DNA of 64,000 nucleotides from Xenorhabdus nematophila ATCC 19061 (GTDB lineage Bacteria; Pseudomonadota; Gammaproteobacteria; Enterobacterales; Enterobacteriaceae): NCBI RefSeq assembly GCF_000252955.1, contig NC_014228.1, positions 3,628,701 to 3,692,700 of the forward strand, read 5' to 3'. Shown piece by piece: positions 29,058 to 39,887 of this stretch (position 1 is its first letter; each line of letters starts with the position of its first letter). The notes under the pieces were generated by a model. It saw only the letters and a program-made list of their open reading frames with translations, ran no database searches and was not told where the DNA came from. The position numbers and the translations under genes were made by a program.

Positions 29058-31703
29058 TTACTTATCATCACCTTTTAAAAACTGACAAGGCAACAAGATT
29101 TCAGTTAAAGATTCTGAAGAAATATTATCAGGTACAATAATCTCGCACTGAGCACGCCCATCCCAATAGACTTTCAGTTTTTCACCCTGATTCATCCCGC
29201 TCAGGTAAGCATATCCATCGTCACTGACAATCCCGAGCTCACGTTGGGCTGCATTCATGACAGAAGCACCAAAGGGCGGGAATGAACCATCAGGCAGACG
29301 AATGGCTGTCAACGCCTTAAGCCCTGACATCACCTGAAATTTACGATAACCGATCGCGCCTTCTGTCAGCGTTGCTTGTTGGACAGAGCGTAACGCCTCT
29401 ACATCTTCTGGCAAGTTATCTAAGTCAATATTTGCTGTATTACGGTAATAATTATTCACATCAACCAGCACAGCTTTACCGAAATAGTTGGTATGCACTG
29501 CCGAACCGAATCCCCGGACAGGAACATTGCTCACCCCTTCAGTGTCTACCATCAAGCGCGTTGCACCAGGCATGTTGATGCGGTGCAGTGCCGCGCCATT
29601 TGCTGTGATGGTCATTCCGCCTTGCAAACCCAGTGCGGCAGCCGTGTTGCCACCATCCTGATAACTGGCGCTGGCTGTCAACAAGGCTTTGTCGCCATAG
29701 TGAGTGTAATAACCATCGGCTGATGCTCTGCCTCCCATGCTACTTCCCGCTGAAATGCGGTAATTATTGCGATCATCAATACGATCGAAGTAACTCACTG
29801 TATGAGCATTGTCCTGACGATTCACCATTCCGCCGTAGCTGAAAGTGCTGCTATCTCCCCACGGGATAGAAAGATTCAGGTACGCACCATCATCTTTTTT
29901 ATTGTCAAAATTGTTGCGGTAAGCAGATAGACTGACGCTGATATTTTTATAGCGCCCGACATCTACGTATTTAGATAATGAAATGTTATAGCGATCATTT
30001 GCCGGCCTATTCCAATAAGTTTGGTGGCTATAATTAAAATGAGTGCTCAGGCCGATATCGGTAAATTGTTTATTGAAAATAATGGTGTATAGCTCTTTTC
30101 CGCTATCTGAGGAAACATTGCGATAGCGGCGATCGATATACTGCCCCATATTCATAAAGTTACGTTCAGAGAAGCGATATCCGGCAAAGGTGATTTGGCT
30201 ATTGTATTCATCAAAACGTTTCGAATAACTAAGACGGTAAGATCCCCCCGTCAGCGTTTTGTTTTCTCCCGGTAATCTTGCCCTTGATTCCGTTACGTCA
30301 AATGACAACGCACCAAACATCATTAAGTCACGACCCAGTCCCAATGACAAAGCGTTATAATCCCCCGCTGCCAAAAGGCCGCCATACAATGACCAACCAT
30401 TGTTGATCCCCCAGGAGAATTCACCCAAACCAAATGCTGGCCCTTCCCGGCGGTGCTTATCATTAGTCGATTGGCCGCCAACCAATTTATATTGCACACG
30501 TCCGGGACGTGTCAGGTAAGGAATGGTTGCCGTGTTGACCTGAAATTGCTGTATACCTCCGTCTTGCTCTTCTACCCTGACATCCAGAGTACCGGCTACA
30601 GCATCACTCAGATCCTGAATACGGAACGGGCCGGAAGCGACTTGTGTTTCATATAATATTCTTCCCTGCTGGCTCACTGTCACTTTGGCATTAGTTCGTG
30701 CTACGCCGGTAACCTCAGGAGCATATCCGCGCAAATTCGGTGGCAACATATTTTCATCTGTCACCAAGCTGACACCGGTGTAACGGAAGCTATCGAAAAT
30801 GTTGGAATTGAGATAATCCTCTCCCAGAGTCAATTTCGCTTCTAAACGCGGGAGCGCACGATACGCATAGTAACGGCTCCAATCCCATTTCCGCTCTCTT
30901 TCACCAACGTTGTCTGATTTATTCTCTTCTTTGGTTTTAAAACGGTTGTATCTTGCTTGCCAGTCAGCACGGAAACGCCACGCACCGGCATTCATACCTG
31001 TTGTACCGTTAGCACTTATCTGCTGATTGCTGCTGCCGTGAGAGGGTTTAGAGGTTTGGGCATTAACGTTATAGTCAAACAGCAATCCGGCGATCCCATT
31101 ATCCCAACGGGAAGGGGGATCCCAGTCCGGTAAATCATATTCCAAATAGATTTTAGGAACGATTAAATACAGTGTGTATGTGGCCAAATCACCCCGGGCA
31201 GATACGCCAGGCAGCGTATTGAGATCAAGACATTTGCCGTCATACTGCCAACTCAGTTTTTCCATCCACTCCGGTTTAAGGACAATTTGTTTCACTAATT
31301 CGGGAGATATGCAGGCTTCACTGCCCTTTGGATCGTCGGGTGGTGCAATGAAATCGATAGGATACATCTCAGGGAATTCATTTTTATTCACCCGGACTCC
31401 CATTATATAGTGACCCGGCATGATATAACCTGCTCGTGCGAATTTATCCAAATCAATATTGGCACGTTCACCGATATCCAGTGCATCGGTATTGAATTCA
31501 ATTGCGGGTTTAGCATAACCCGTTTGAATAGCCGATAATGCAAACAGCACCAGAACAGAAAGAAGTTTAATTCCGCAGATGAAATGATCTTTTTTTGTCT
31601 TATCAGCTATCTTTTTTTTATTAAAGATATTTTTTCTGTTGATATGCTTTTTTTTAATAATAGATAAAAGATCATGATTCATAGAATCTGAAAACAAAGC
31701 CAT
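29058..31703 (-). CDS. Outer-membrane fimbrial usher (PapC family; MrpC/MrxC-like)
   Basis: About 881 aa from ATG 31703, which has gagg 5 nt upstream; the frame is open to an ATG at 31745, so a longer form is possible. A long charged N-terminus precedes the signal peptide LLSVLVLFALSAIQTGYA. Then come the N-terminal chaperone-binding domain (IEFNTDALDIGERANIDLDK), the 24-strand barrel with YYAYRALPRLEAKL and GYAPEVTGVARTNAKVTVSQ at the plug, and C-terminal domains ending in a Cys pair (QCEIIVP and LLPCQF). It secretes and polymerises pilins. The extended N-terminus is unusual, so the start deserves checking. Confidence 0.92.
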   Translation of the reverse strand: MALFSDSMNHDLLSIIKKKHINRKNIFNKKKIADKTKKDHFICGIKLLSVLVLFALSAIQTGYAKPAIEFNTDALDIGERANIDLDKFARAGYIMPGHYIMGVRVNKNEFPEMYPIDFIAPPDDPKGSEACISPELVKQIVLKPEWMEKLSWQYDGKCLDLNTLPGVSARGDLATYTLYLIVPKIYLEYDLPDWDPPSRWDNGIAGLLFDYNVNAQTSKPSHGSSNQQISANGTTGMNAGAWRFRADWQARYNRFKTKEENKSDNVGERERKWDWSRYYAYRALPRLEAKLTLGEDYLNSNIFDSFRYTGVSLVTDENMLPPNLRGYAPEVTGVARTNAKVTVSQQGRILYETQVASGPFRIQDLSDAVAGTLDVRVEEQDGGIQQFQVNTATIPYLTRPGRVQYKLVGGQSTNDKHRREGPAFGLGEFSWGINNGWSLYGGLLAAGDYNALSLGLGRDLMMFGALSFDVTESRARLPGENKTLTGGSYRLSYSKRFDEYNSQITFAGYRFSERNFMNMGQYIDRRYRNVSSDSGKELYTIIFNKQFTDIGLSTHFNYSHQTYWNRPANDRYNISLSKYVDVGRYKNISVSLSAYRNNFDNKKDDGAYLNLSIPWGDSSTFSYGGMVNRQDNAHTVSYFDRIDDRNNYRISAGSSMGGRASADGYYTHYGDKALLTASASYQDGGNTAAALGLQGGMTITANGAALHRINMPGATRLMVDTEGVSNVPVRGFGSAVHTNYFGKAVLVDVNNYYRNTANIDLDNLPEDVEALRSVQQATLTEGAIGYRKFQVMSGLKALTAIRLPDGSFPPFGASVMNAAQRELGIVSDDGYAYLSGMNQGEKLKVYWDGRAQCEIIVPDNISSESLTEILLPCQFLKGDDK

Positions 31704-32300
31704 AGCATCCTCTAAACAATGAATCGTTAATAATCCAATTTGCATTTAATCGCTGTTTGATACTGCCAAGCTTGTCAGTGTGCAGGAGGCGTTCTCACCA
31801 AATACATGGCATTATTAAAATTCATCGTTTTAAATTGAGGACCATGACCGATACTGAGGTTGCAGATATAGCCACATGTCCTGATTTTATCCGTAATAGT
31901 TACGTTCTCTTTTTTTTATGCTTACTGGCTTAACCGTACTGCGGGGAATAGAGGAAATATGTCACCATCGGTATGCCATTAAAATTTATTATTAAATGGC
32001 TAAGAATTTTTATTTCACACATGCAGCCAATCAGAGAGCATCGTATATTAAATAAACAAAAGGGTATTTCAATTTACCTCTACAAGCTTCGTGCTGTTAA
32101 TGGCACTTTCTGCTTATTCAATCACGAGCTATATTGATTTACATCAATAAGACCGAGTTCATTACAGAATATTGTAGTGCCATGCTGCTAACATGAGATT
32201 TCCAAGAAACACCCTGAAAATGTTATCAGGAAACGCATAATATAAAGCGCGATAGGTTTCCTGATCTGCAGCTAATAAAATTAGCTGTCGGCCCGTAATA
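31704..32300 (-). other. Long spacer between major pilin and usher, with two hairpins
   Basis: About 600 bp without an ORF inside the fimbrial operon. Just after the pilin stop are two perfect inverted repeats: cagctaat-aaa-attagctg (32269-32287) and atcaggaaac ... gtttcctgat (32225-32265). Such hairpins after a major pilin gene can partly terminate transcription or stabilise the pilin mRNA, giving excess pilin over usher. The rest is AT-rich with nothing recognisable. Confidence 0.55.
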
Positions 32301-32840
32301 TTACAGGTAGTTCAAAGTAAAGTTTGCGATGGCGGTAAATTCACCCGTTTTCACTGAGATATCTTTACCTTCAGTGCCTTTTAGGCCTTTTAGGCGAGCA
32401 GAGAAATTCAGATCTTTGCTGCCGTCATGCAGAGTCATCATATCTGATGCTTGTCCCAGAGGAATATGCTTGTTGCCATGATTAGTAATCATGATAGCAG
32501 CGCCTTGTGCACCACCATCAAGCGCTAATAAGCCTGGCATAGTGCCTTCAGCTTCTGGTCCGGTGAACATTGTTTTTACGCCTTTCAAAGTATCCAGAAC
32601 ACAATCTTTTAATTCAATTTTGAAGTGTTCAGGTTTTGATTCACCACCATCTTTCAGGACAACGTTATTTATCTGACCCATATTCACTTCAATATTATTG
32701 TTCTTGATTGAACAGGCTGCATTAATAATAGAACCGGTGAATTTAACTGTGCCGTCACCTTGAGTCGGTGCTGCATTTGCTGCGCCAGCGGTTAAAGCCA
32801 CACCAAAACCTAAAACCATCGCCAATTTGTTAAGTTTCAT
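32301..32840 (-). CDS. Major fimbrial subunit (MrpA/MrxA-like pilin)
   Basis: 179 aa. The signal peptide ends AANA, and the mature start APTQGDGTVKFTGSIINAACSI is the typical type 1/MR-P pilin beginning. The second Cys is in ELKDCVLDT, and the last strand KTGEFTAIANFTLNYL has the conserved penultimate Tyr. As first gene of the operon, facing a 728-bp upstream region, it is the expected rod-forming pilin. In Xenorhabdus nematophila the homologous pilin is MrxA, reported to have insect-cell toxicity; identity to that particular protein cannot be verified here, so no symbol is given. Confidence 0.9.
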   Translation of the reverse strand: MKLNKLAMVLGFGVALTAGAANAAPTQGDGTVKFTGSIINAACSIKNNNIEVNMGQINNVVLKDGGESKPEHFKIELKDCVLDTLKGVKTMFTGPEAEGTMPGLLALDGGAQGAAIMITNHGNKHIPLGQASDMMTLHDGSKDLNFSARLKGLKGTEGKDISVKTGEFTAIANFTLNYL

Positions 32841-33502
32841 AATTTAACTTATGCCTTTAATTGTAAAATAGATACTAATAGCCGAAAGGAAGCCGAAGCA
32901 CAGAAATTAATTTCTGACACTTAGGCGAATGATTACTTAGTTTTTTGACACGATTCATAAATTGTCAAAATGAACCAAGCCGCCAATATCATTCAACAGA
33001 ATATATCTTAAGTCAAATTTCAGCCGATAAAACTAACTATGTGCTTTAACATCATAGGAAATATGAGTTTTTACAAAAAAGTACGTATAATGAGTAGTAT
33101 ATCTTACTAATAATTTTTTATTTTTGGATTATTCCCCTAAGTTATATCGAACAATGTTTAGTAGTTCAGCATCTTAATTGGCGCTGTTTTATTGTGCTAT
33201 TTTATCTTCTGGAAAATAAAGGGCAATTTATTATATCGACATAACCATAATATTTAGATTTTATTATCGAACTTATAGATTAAGTAAAAATAAAACAAAA
33301 ATATTTATCTAAAAAAGATAATTATCTGGCTAATTATTATCAACTGCCATCAATATCAAAAAATAGTTTTTATTTTGTTAAATGTATTATTCCTATTCAT
33401 TTTTTAATCAAAAAAATAATGAAAATAAATACCTATTAAACAAATAGGTGAAACCTATCTTTAACAAAATAGATAAAATTAATATACGATTAATAAATAA
33501 AA
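32841..33502 (-). promoter_or_regulatory. AT-rich promoter region of the fimbrial operon
   Basis: About 660 bp, very AT-rich, no ORF. It must contain the fimbrial promoter. I looked for a recombinase gene and a clear pair of long inverted repeats, as in the P. mirabilis mrp invertible switch, and did not find either. A short direct repeat tatcgaac occurs at about 33145 and 33266. Confidence 0.4.
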
Positions 33503-33528
33503 AGCCCTTTCCGGTATGGGAAAGGGCT
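33503..33528 (-). terminator. Terminator of the deo operon
   Basis: agccctttcc pairs with ggaaagggct; in the leftward direction the stem is followed by ttttatttatt. It lies 41 bp past the deoD stop. Confidence 0.85.
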
Positions 33529-33568
33529 AATGATTTTTTAATGAAATGCTAAAACTATTTACGTTTCT

Positions 33569-34285
33569 TTAATTATCACCCAACAAAATGGACTCAAGCG
33601 CAATCTCAATCATGTCATTAAATGTGTGTTGACGCTCTTCAGCCGTTGTTTGCTCGCCGGTACGAATATGATCAGATACAGTACAAATCGCCAATGCTTT
33701 CGCACCAAATTCAGCAGCAACACCGTAAATACCTGCGGCTTCCATTTCAACACCCAGAATGCCGTATTTTTCCATTACGTCGAACATTTGGGGATCCGGG
33801 GAATAGAACAAATCTACGGAAAAGATATTACCAACACGCGTATTAATATTTTTTGCCTTAGCAGCATCAACAGCATGACGAACCAGATCAAAGTCAGCAA
33901 TTGCCGCAAAATCGTGATCCTTAAAACGCATACGGTTTACTTTGGAATCAGTACATGCTCCCATACCAATAACAACATCACGAATTTTAACATCTTCACT
34001 CACCGCACCGCAGGAGCCGATACGAATGATTTTTTTAACACCAAATTCAGTGATCAGTTCTTTAGCATAAATAGAACAAGATGGGATACCCATACCATGA
34101 CCCATAACAGAAATGCGGCGGCCTTTGTAAGTACCGGTGAAGCCCAGCATACCGCGAACATTGTTAACCTGACGGGCATCTTCCAAAAAGGTTTCTGCGA
34201 TGTATTGTGCCCGCAGTGGATCTCCCGGCATTAAAACTACGTCTGCAAAATCGCCCATCTCAGCATTAATATGTGGGGTAGCCAT
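33569..34285 (-). CDS. deoD: Purine nucleoside phosphorylase DeoD
   Basis: 238 aa, starting [21 protein letters not shown]. coli DeoD has 239. Homohexameric enzyme that phosphorolyses purine (deoxy)ribonucleosides to base and (deoxy)ribose-1-phosphate. Visible motifs: the phosphate-binding [14 protein letters not shown] and [12 protein letters not shown], the sugar-site [15 protein letters not shown], and the catalytic Asp in [11 protein letters not shown]. Last gene of the deoCABD operon. It is separated from deoB by 138 bp that contain a mini-ERIC hairpin, so its expression could be tuned independently. Confidence 0.97.
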   Translation of the reverse strand: MATPHINAEMGDFADVVLMPGDPLRAQYIAETFLEDARQVNNVRGMLGFTGTYKGRRISVMGHGMGIPSCSIYAKELITEFGVKKIIRIGSCGAVSEDVKIRDVVIGMGACTDSKVNRMRFKDHDFAAIADFDLVRHAVDAAKAKNINTRVGNIFSVDLFYSPDPQMFDVMEKYGILGVEMEAAGIYGVAAEFGAKALAICTVSDHIRTGEQTTAEERQHTFNDMIEIALESILLGDN

Positions 34286-34311
34286 AAGTTTCTTTCCTTA
34301 TTTTATTACAG

Positions 34312-34378
34312 GTATACCCGTCGCCTTGTAAGTGGCCGCCTTGTTGGCTACGCAGCACCTCAAAATCCGTTGGGTATA
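34312..34378. repeat. Miniature ERIC-like hairpin inside the deo operon
   Basis: gtatacccgtcgccttgtaa ... gccgccttgttggctacgc ... aaaatccgttgggtata. End-only ERIC derivative, lying between deoB and deoD and therefore transcribed. Confidence 0.6.
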
Positions 34379-34423
34379 TCAATGGGTGAAGATCGGAGGA
34401 AGCCAGTTGACTTCCCCAAAAAA

Positions 34424-35647
34424 TTAAAACATCGCTTTGCCGTAATCCATTGGCGATAGATCGAAATATTTCGCCACTGTCTGGCCAATGTCAGCAAATG
34501 TTTCACGATGCCCTAATGAACCAGGTTTAACTTTAGGTCCGTAGACCAGCACCGGAATGTGTTCACGTGTGTGATCAGAGCCAGCCCAGGTCGGGTCGCA
34601 GCCGTGGTCAGCGGTAAAGATCAGAATGTCATCTTCTTTAACCCGTTTCAGCATTTCCGGCAGACGACGGTCAAAGAGTTCCAATGCTGCCGCATAACCT
34701 GCCACATCACGGCGATGACCATAAGAGGAGTCAAAATCAACAAAATTGGTAAATATGATGGTGTTATCCCCTGCCTGCTCCATTTCAATCAATGAAGCAT
34801 CAAACAGGGCATCAATGCCTGTTGCTTTGACTTTTTTGGTGATACCCACGTTTGCGTAGATATCCGCAATTTTACCAATGGAAACCACTTCACCCTGTTT
34901 CTCATCTACCAGCTTTTTCAGGACGGTTGGCGCGGGTGGTTCAACGGCTAAGTCATGACGGTTGCCTGTACGCTGGAAATTACCCGCTTTGTCACCTACA
35001 AAGGGACGGGCAATAACGCGGCCAATATTATATTCACCGATATTCAGCTCTTCACGTGCGATTTCGCACAGTTCGTACAAACGATCCAAGCCAAATGTCT
35101 CTTCATGGCAGGCAATCTGGAAAACAGAATCCGCGGAAGTATAGAAAATCGGTTTGCCGGTTTTAATATGCTCTTCGCCCAGATTATCCAGAATCACCGT
35201 ACCGGAAGAGTGACAGTTACCCAGGTATCCCGGAAGATCCGCGCGCTCAACCAGTTTATCCAACAATTCCGGTGGGAAACTGTTTTCTTCGTCATGGAAA
35301 TAACCCCAGTCAAATAAAACCGGAACACCCGCAATTTCCCAGTGACCTGATGGCGTGTCTTTACCAGAAGAAAGTTCACTCGCATAACCATAAGCACCAA
35401 TAATATCGGCATCTTTATCCAAACCAACCGGGAAGGTTCCGCAAGACTCTTCTGTCGCTTTGCCTAATCCCAGACGGCTCAGGTTCGGCAGGTGCAATGG
35501 CCCTTTACGGCCGGTATCAGCCTCACCACGGGCACAACGTTCTGCAATATGCCCTAACGTGTTAGATCCCGTATCGCCAAACTTCTCAGCATCTGCACTT
35601 GCACCGATGCCAAAAGAATCCAATACCATGATGAATGTACGTTTCAT
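34424..35647 (-). CDS. deoB: Phosphopentomutase DeoB
   Basis: 407 aa, identical in length to E. coli DeoB, from ATG 35647 ([20 protein letters not shown]) after the ribosome-binding site caggag; an in-frame upstream start adds six residues and is less likely. Alkaline-phosphatase-superfamily fold with two metal sites: LDSFGIGAS and [38 protein letters not shown] carries the phosphorylated threonine. It interconverts (deoxy)ribose-1- and -5-phosphate, linking nucleoside phosphorolysis to DeoC. Confidence 0.97.
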   Translation of the reverse strand: MKRTFIMVLDSFGIGASADAEKFGDTGSNTLGHIAERCARGEADTGRKGPLHLPNLSRLGLGKATEESCGTFPVGLDKDADIIGAYGYASELSSGKDTPSGHWEIAGVPVLFDWGYFHDEENSFPPELLDKLVERADLPGYLGNCHSSGTVILDNLGEEHIKTGKPIFYTSADSVFQIACHEETFGLDRLYELCEIAREELNIGEYNIGRVIARPFVGDKAGNFQRTGNRHDLAVEPPAPTVLKKLVDEKQGEVVSIGKIADIYANVGITKKVKATGIDALFDASLIEMEQAGDNTIIFTNFVDFDSSYGHRRDVAGYAAALELFDRRLPEMLKRVKEDDILIFTADHGCDPTWAGSDHTREHIPVLVYGPKVKPGSLGHRETFADIGQTVAKYFDLSPMDYGKAMF

Positions 35648-35725
35648 AATTTTCTCCTGTGCCAATTCACGCTATCAATGCGGAAACTGCCAGCTATTAA
35701 AATCGATTTTCAATGCTTATGTGGT

Positions 35726-37066
35726 TTATCCACTGATCTGGCGATAAACCAGAGGTGTGGCCGCTTTTGTTATGGTTTCCTCAAAAACCTTTTCTTCAAA
35801 AACAAAAGCATTACGCACAGCTTCTGCCGCTTCATACCAGGCATTTTCACTACTGGCGTGAATCACGGCCAGAGGGGTATCTGCGTTCACTTGTGTCCCC
35901 AGCGTAACAATATCACTTAGTCCCACACTGTAATTAATGGGATCAGTCGCCTTACGGCGGCCTCCCCCCAATGTAACAACAGACATGCCCAATGCCCGGG
36001 TGTCCATTTCTGCAATGATGCCATTCTTTCCAGCCAATACGGGTTTTCTGAAATCCGCAGTCGGCAGGTAGCGAGCGTAATTTTCGACAAAATCTATCGG
36101 GCCTTTCTGTGCTGCCACCATACGGCCAAATATTTCTGCCGCTTTTCCGTTATCCAGTACCGCTTGTAACTTACGACGAGCATCATTGCGATCACTTGCC
36201 AGCTCACCTGAAACTAACATTTCAACAGACAATGCCATAGTCACTTCAAACAACCGGGGATGACGGTATTCCCCTGTCAGGAATCGGACTGCTTCACGCA
36301 CTTCCAACGCATTCCCCGCACTGGATGCCAGAACTTGGTTCATATCCGTCAGCAGTGCTGTTGTTTTGCAACCCGCACCATTGGCAACCTTGACGATCGA
36401 TTCAGCCAGTTGCTCCGATTGTTCGTAAGTCGGCATAAATGCCCCGGAACCGACTTTCACATCCATCACCAGCGCATCCAGTCCTTCGGCCAGTTTCTTA
36501 CCTAAGATTGACGCAGTAATAAGAGGGATAGAATCTACAGTTGCTGTAATGTCGCGCGTGGCATAAAAACGCTTATCCGCAGGAGCCAATGAATTGGTCT
36601 GCCCGATGATGGAAACGCCTGCATCCCGAATTGTGTCACGGAAACGATGTTCGTCAGGAAAAATGTCAAAACCGGGGATGGACTCCAATTTATCCAGTGT
36701 TCCACCGGTATGCCCTAAACCACGCCCCGAGATCATCGGCACGTACCCGCCACAAGCAGCCACCATCGGGCCAAGCATCAGAGAAGTGACATCTCCCACT
36801 CCCCCCGTTGAGTGTTTATCAACAACCGGGCCGGGTAAGTTCAATGTTTTCCACTCCAAAACCGTACCGGAATCACGCATTGCCAGGGTCAATGCGACAC
36901 GCTCTTCCATCGTCATGTCATGGAAATAGATAGTCATAGCCAATGCAGCGATCTGTCCTTCGGAAACCGTATTATCACGAACTCCGTTAATAAAGAACCG
37001 GATCTCTTCTTCGCTCAGCGGATGACCATCACGTTTTTTGCGAATAATTTCCTGTGCCAGAAACAA
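35726..37066 (-). CDS. deoA: Thymidine phosphorylase DeoA
   Basis: 446 aa (E. coli 440). The start codon is TTG at 37066 ([20 protein letters not shown]) behind a perfect gggaggt; E. coli deoA also starts with TTG. The phosphate-binding glycine-rich motif is [40 protein letters not shown] and [18 protein letters not shown] complete the substrate site. It splits thymidine and deoxyuridine into base and deoxyribose-1-phosphate. It lies between deoC (81 bp upstream) and deoB (78 bp downstream). Confidence 0.97.
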   Translation of the reverse strand: MFLAQEIIRKKRDGHPLSEEEIRFFINGVRDNTVSEGQIAALAMTIYFHDMTMEERVALTLAMRDSGTVLEWKTLNLPGPVVDKHSTGGVGDVTSLMLGPMVAACGGYVPMISGRGLGHTGGTLDKLESIPGFDIFPDEHRFRDTIRDAGVSIIGQTNSLAPADKRFYATRDITATVDSIPLITASILGKKLAEGLDALVMDVKVGSGAFMPTYEQSEQLAESIVKVANGAGCKTTALLTDMNQVLASSAGNALEVREAVRFLTGEYRHPRLFEVTMALSVEMLVSGELASDRNDARRKLQAVLDNGKAAEIFGRMVAAQKGPIDFVENYARYLPTADFRKPVLAGKNGIIAEMDTRALGMSVVTLGGGRRKATDPINYSVGLSDIVTLGTQVNADTPLAVIHASSENAWYEAAEAVRNAFVFEEKVFEETITKAATPLVYRQISG

Positions 37067-37147
37067 AGCTACCTCCCAATCATTATTATCTGAAAAGAAC
37101 GGCAGTAATGCACACTTTAGCGTGCATTTAATACGTTATTATTGATC

Positions 37148-37927
37148 TCAATAACCACTGCTCTGCTTTTGCCCCTGATGACCAAGGGTGGTCAGCAAAC
37201 TGTTTAATAAACTGGAAGCGCCAAAACGGAAATGGCGGGAATCGGCCCATTTGTCTCCCATAATGCGCTCAGCCAACGCTAAATACTGTGCCGCTTCTTC
37301 AGCCGTTCGCACGCCACCAGCAGGTTTAAAACCAACGCTGTCACCAACGCCCATATCACGGATCACACTCATCATAATTTCGGCGCTTTCGAGTGTCGCA
37401 TTAACCGGAACTTTACCGGTTGAGGTTTTAATAAAATCTGCACCTGCTTTAATTGAAATTTCAGATGCCTTACGAATCAGGTTCGCTTCTTTTAATTCGC
37501 CTGTTTCAATAATCACTTTTAACCAGACACCTGATCCAGCACAGGCCGTTTTGCAGGCTTTTACTAAATCGAAACCAATCTGTTCATTACCTGCCATCAA
37601 TGCACGATAAGGGAAAACAACATCCACTTCATCAGCACCATAAGCGATAGCGGCACGAGTTTCGGCGAGTGCAATGTCAATATCATCATTGCCGTGCGGG
37701 AAGTTAGTCACAGTCGCAATACGGATATCAGGGGTTCCCTGTTCACGCAATACCTTGCGCGCCACAGGAATAAAACGTGGGTAGATACAGACAGCTGCCG
37801 TCTGTCCGGCAGGGCTGTTTGCCTGACGGCAAAGCGTTGTTACTTTCTCATCTGTATCATCATCATTCAGTGTCGTTAAATCCATTAAACTCAGCGCATG
37901 CTGAGCAGCAGCGGTTAAATCGGTCAT
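37148..37927 (-). CDS. deoC: Deoxyribose-phosphate aldolase DeoC
   Basis: 259 aa from ATG 37927 ([20 protein letters not shown]), with ggagag just upstream; the slightly longer frame would need a TTG start and is rejected. Class I aldolase: Schiff-base lysine in [11 protein letters not shown], proton-relay lysine in [14 protein letters not shown] and aspartate in [15 protein letters not shown]. It cleaves deoxyribose-5-phosphate to glyceraldehyde-3-phosphate and acetaldehyde. It is the first gene of the deo operon, as in E. coli. Confidence 0.97.
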   Translation of the reverse strand: MTDLTAAAQHALSLMDLTTLNDDDTDEKVTTLCRQANSPAGQTAAVCIYPRFIPVARKVLREQGTPDIRIATVTNFPHGNDDIDIALAETRAAIAYGADEVDVVFPYRALMAGNEQIGFDLVKACKTACAGSGVWLKVIIETGELKEANLIRKASEISIKAGADFIKTSTGKVPVNATLESAEIMMSVIRDMGVGDSVGFKPAGGVRTAEEAAQYLALAERIMGDKWADSRHFRFGASSLLNSLLTTLGHQGQKQSSGY

Positions 37928-38204
37928 AAAACTCTCCAACGGTATTATTATCGTGACTGAATCAGTTCACATCTTCTTTCTACGATGATTTTGAATAAAC
38001 AGTCCTCTTTAACAATCAAGGTATTCGTTTGTTGGCGAGCGGACTTGGTTCCTTGAAGATGCTGCTACAGTAATACACGATAGCAACAACAGAGTTCCTT
38101 CTCCCCGCACTATTTTGTGCAATCTGTCTACACGTTATCTGGCTTTCTTCGGCTTGCACGACCTCACAGGTATCTGCTTGATCTGTTGAGTCTCAGGAAA
38201 AACA
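37928..38204 (-). promoter_or_regulatory. deo operon promoter region
   Basis: 277 bp between deoC and the nucleoside-transporter terminator, without an ORF. E. coli deo is controlled by DeoR, CytR and CRP. Here I can see only an imperfect palindrome gtgactgaatcagttcac (37953-37970) close to deoC; it does not have CRP spacing. Operator assignment is not possible by eye. Confidence 0.4.
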
Positions 38205-38232
38205 AATGCAGGTGAGAAACCTCACCTGCATT
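38205..38232 (-). terminator. Terminator of the CNT transporter gene
   Basis: aatgcaggtgag-aaac-ctcacctgcatt is a perfect 12-bp stem, 41 bp past the transporter stop; leftwards it is followed by tgtttttcc. Confidence 0.9.
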
Positions 38233-38272
38233 CAACGGTATACATATTCCTGAGTGTGACGTTTCCTGTGTT

Positions 38273-39550
38273 TTACAACGAGAGGAAGAATCCAGCAATA
38301 GTTGCACTCATCAAGTTAGAGAGTGAACCTGCCAGTACCGCTTTCAAACCGAAACGGGCAATATCGCCGCGACGATTTGGTGCCATACCACCCAAGCCAC
38401 CCAGAAGAACAGCAACAGAAGACAAGTTCGCGAAACCACACAGCGCAAAGGAAATGATTGCTTTGGTATGATCGGAAAGCACTTGCAGACCAGCAGCCTG
38501 AACAACATTGTCAGGTCTCAGGTATTCGCCAAAGTTCATGAATGCAACGAATTCATTGACAACCACTTTCTGGCCGATGAAAGAACCTGCGATAGTCGCT
38601 TCATTCCATGGAATCCCGATCAGATAGGCAACGGGGGCAAAAACCCAACCCAGTACCAGTTCCATGGATAATTGAGGATAATCGAACCAACCACCGATAC
38701 CGCCTAAAATACCATTCAGTAAGGCAATCAATGCGGTGAATGCCAGCAGCATTGCGCCGACATTCAGGGCCAGCTGCATACCTGATGCTGCACCTGATGC
38801 TGCGGCATCAATGACATTTGCAGGGCGATCCTCTGCTGCTACCAGTGACATTGCATCAACAGTATCACGCGTTGCTTCAGTTTCCGGAACCATCAGTTTT
38901 GCAAACAACAGGCCACCCGGTGCCGCCATAAATGACGCTGCAATCAGGTATTCCAGCGGAACGCCCATCTGCGCGTAACCCGCCAATACGGAACCCGCTA
39001 CAGAAGCCAAACCACCACACATCACCGCAAACAGCTCAGATTGAGTCATGGTAGAAATATAAGGGCGCACAACCAGAGGCGCTTCAGTCTGGCCTACGAA
39101 AATATTCGCAGTTGCAGACAGAGATTCAGTTCGTGATGTTCCCAGTACTTTCTGCAAGCCACCACCCAGGATTTTGATGACGAGCTGCATAATGCCCATG
39201 TAATACAGAACTGCAATAAGTGAGGAGAAGAAAACGATCACCGGCAAGACACGCAGGGCAAAAACAAAGCCGCCACCGCCGAATAATTCAAACATTTTGT
39301 CGGAAACCAATCCGCCAAAAATAAAATCTATTCCTTGCTGGCCATATCCAATCACGTTGGAAACACCTTTTGACATTCCTACTAAAATGTCCTTGCCAGC
39401 CGGTACATAAAGTACAAATGCCCCAATAGCAACCTGAATCAGAAAGGCGCCCAGGACAGTACGGATTTTAATGGCTCGATAGTTACTGGAGAAGAGTACT
39501 GCAATAAAAATCAGCACTGCCATTCCGATTAGGCTCATAAGGAGTTGCAT
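38273..39550 (-). CDS. nupC: Concentrative nucleoside transporter (CNT family, NupC/vcCNT-like)
   Basis: 425 aa, strongly hydrophobic, starting [20 protein letters not shown]. It matches the CNT fold: an N-terminal helix bundle, then two re-entrant hairpin/helix repeats. The nucleoside and sodium site motifs are present: [16 protein letters not shown] in the first repeat and [11 protein letters not shown] plus [15 protein letters not shown] in the second. It resembles Vibrio cholerae vcCNT and E. coli NupX more than E. coli NupC, so the symbol follows common usage for this group and is tentative. It imports nucleosides with Na+ or H+. It lies directly upstream of deoC on the same strand, placing uptake and catabolism together. 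Confidence 0.85.
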   Translation of the reverse strand: MQLLMSLIGMAVLIFIAVLFSSNYRAIKIRTVLGAFLIQVAIGAFVLYVPAGKDILVGMSKGVSNVIGYGQQGIDFIFGGLVSDKMFELFGGGGFVFALRVLPVIVFFSSLIAVLYYMGIMQLVIKILGGGLQKVLGTSRTESLSATANIFVGQTEAPLVVRPYISTMTQSELFAVMCGGLASVAGSVLAGYAQMGVPLEYLIAASFMAAPGGLLFAKLMVPETEATRDTVDAMSLVAAEDRPANVIDAAASGAASGMQLALNVGAMLLAFTALIALLNGILGGIGGWFDYPQLSMELVLGWVFAPVAYLIGIPWNEATIAGSFIGQKVVVNEFVAFMNFGEYLRPDNVVQAAGLQVLSDHTKAIISFALCGFANLSSVAVLLGGLGGMAPNRRGDIARFGLKAVLAGSLSNLMSATIAGFFLSL

Positions 39551-39887
39551 TGGAAGAATCCCTGTTCACTGTATGAATAATAAAAAATATGTCAGTTTTT
39601 TTGTAAGTTCCTACTGACATTGTGTGTGCAGCGATTATACCTAGTAGCAAAAAGGAACAAGCAACCCACATCACAAATTAATACAGCAAAAAGTAATATA
39701 AAAATTAAAAATGAGACATTCGTCACATAAAACCATCTAATTTCGGTGGTAATAGATAATATTGTGGGTAAAAAGGCAAAAAAAAGAATAAATAAGCGTA
39801 GAATATAAGTTAAGTATTATTAATGTTTATAAAAATAGTTGTATACTACCCGATTAGAAAACATTTTATGCTTTTTGCTCACCAAAA
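39551..39887 (-). promoter_or_regulatory. Upstream region of the nucleoside transporter with a CRP-like site
   Basis: 337 bp without an ORF. On the minus strand tgtga-cgaatg-tctca (39712-39727) matches the CRP consensus TGTGA-n6-TCACA except one base, about 165 bp before the transporter start. Control of nucleoside uptake by CRP is established for E. coli, so the site is plausible but unproven. No terminator was recognised after yjjV. Confidence 0.45.

Noticed and set aside
32841..33502. Possible invertible promoter switch upstream of the major pilin
   Set aside because: No long inverted-repeat pair and no adjacent recombinase could be found by eye.
37953..37970. Palindrome near deoC considered as a CRP site
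   Set aside because: Half-site spacing is 10 bp rather than the 6 bp needed for CRP; could be another operator but unassignable.
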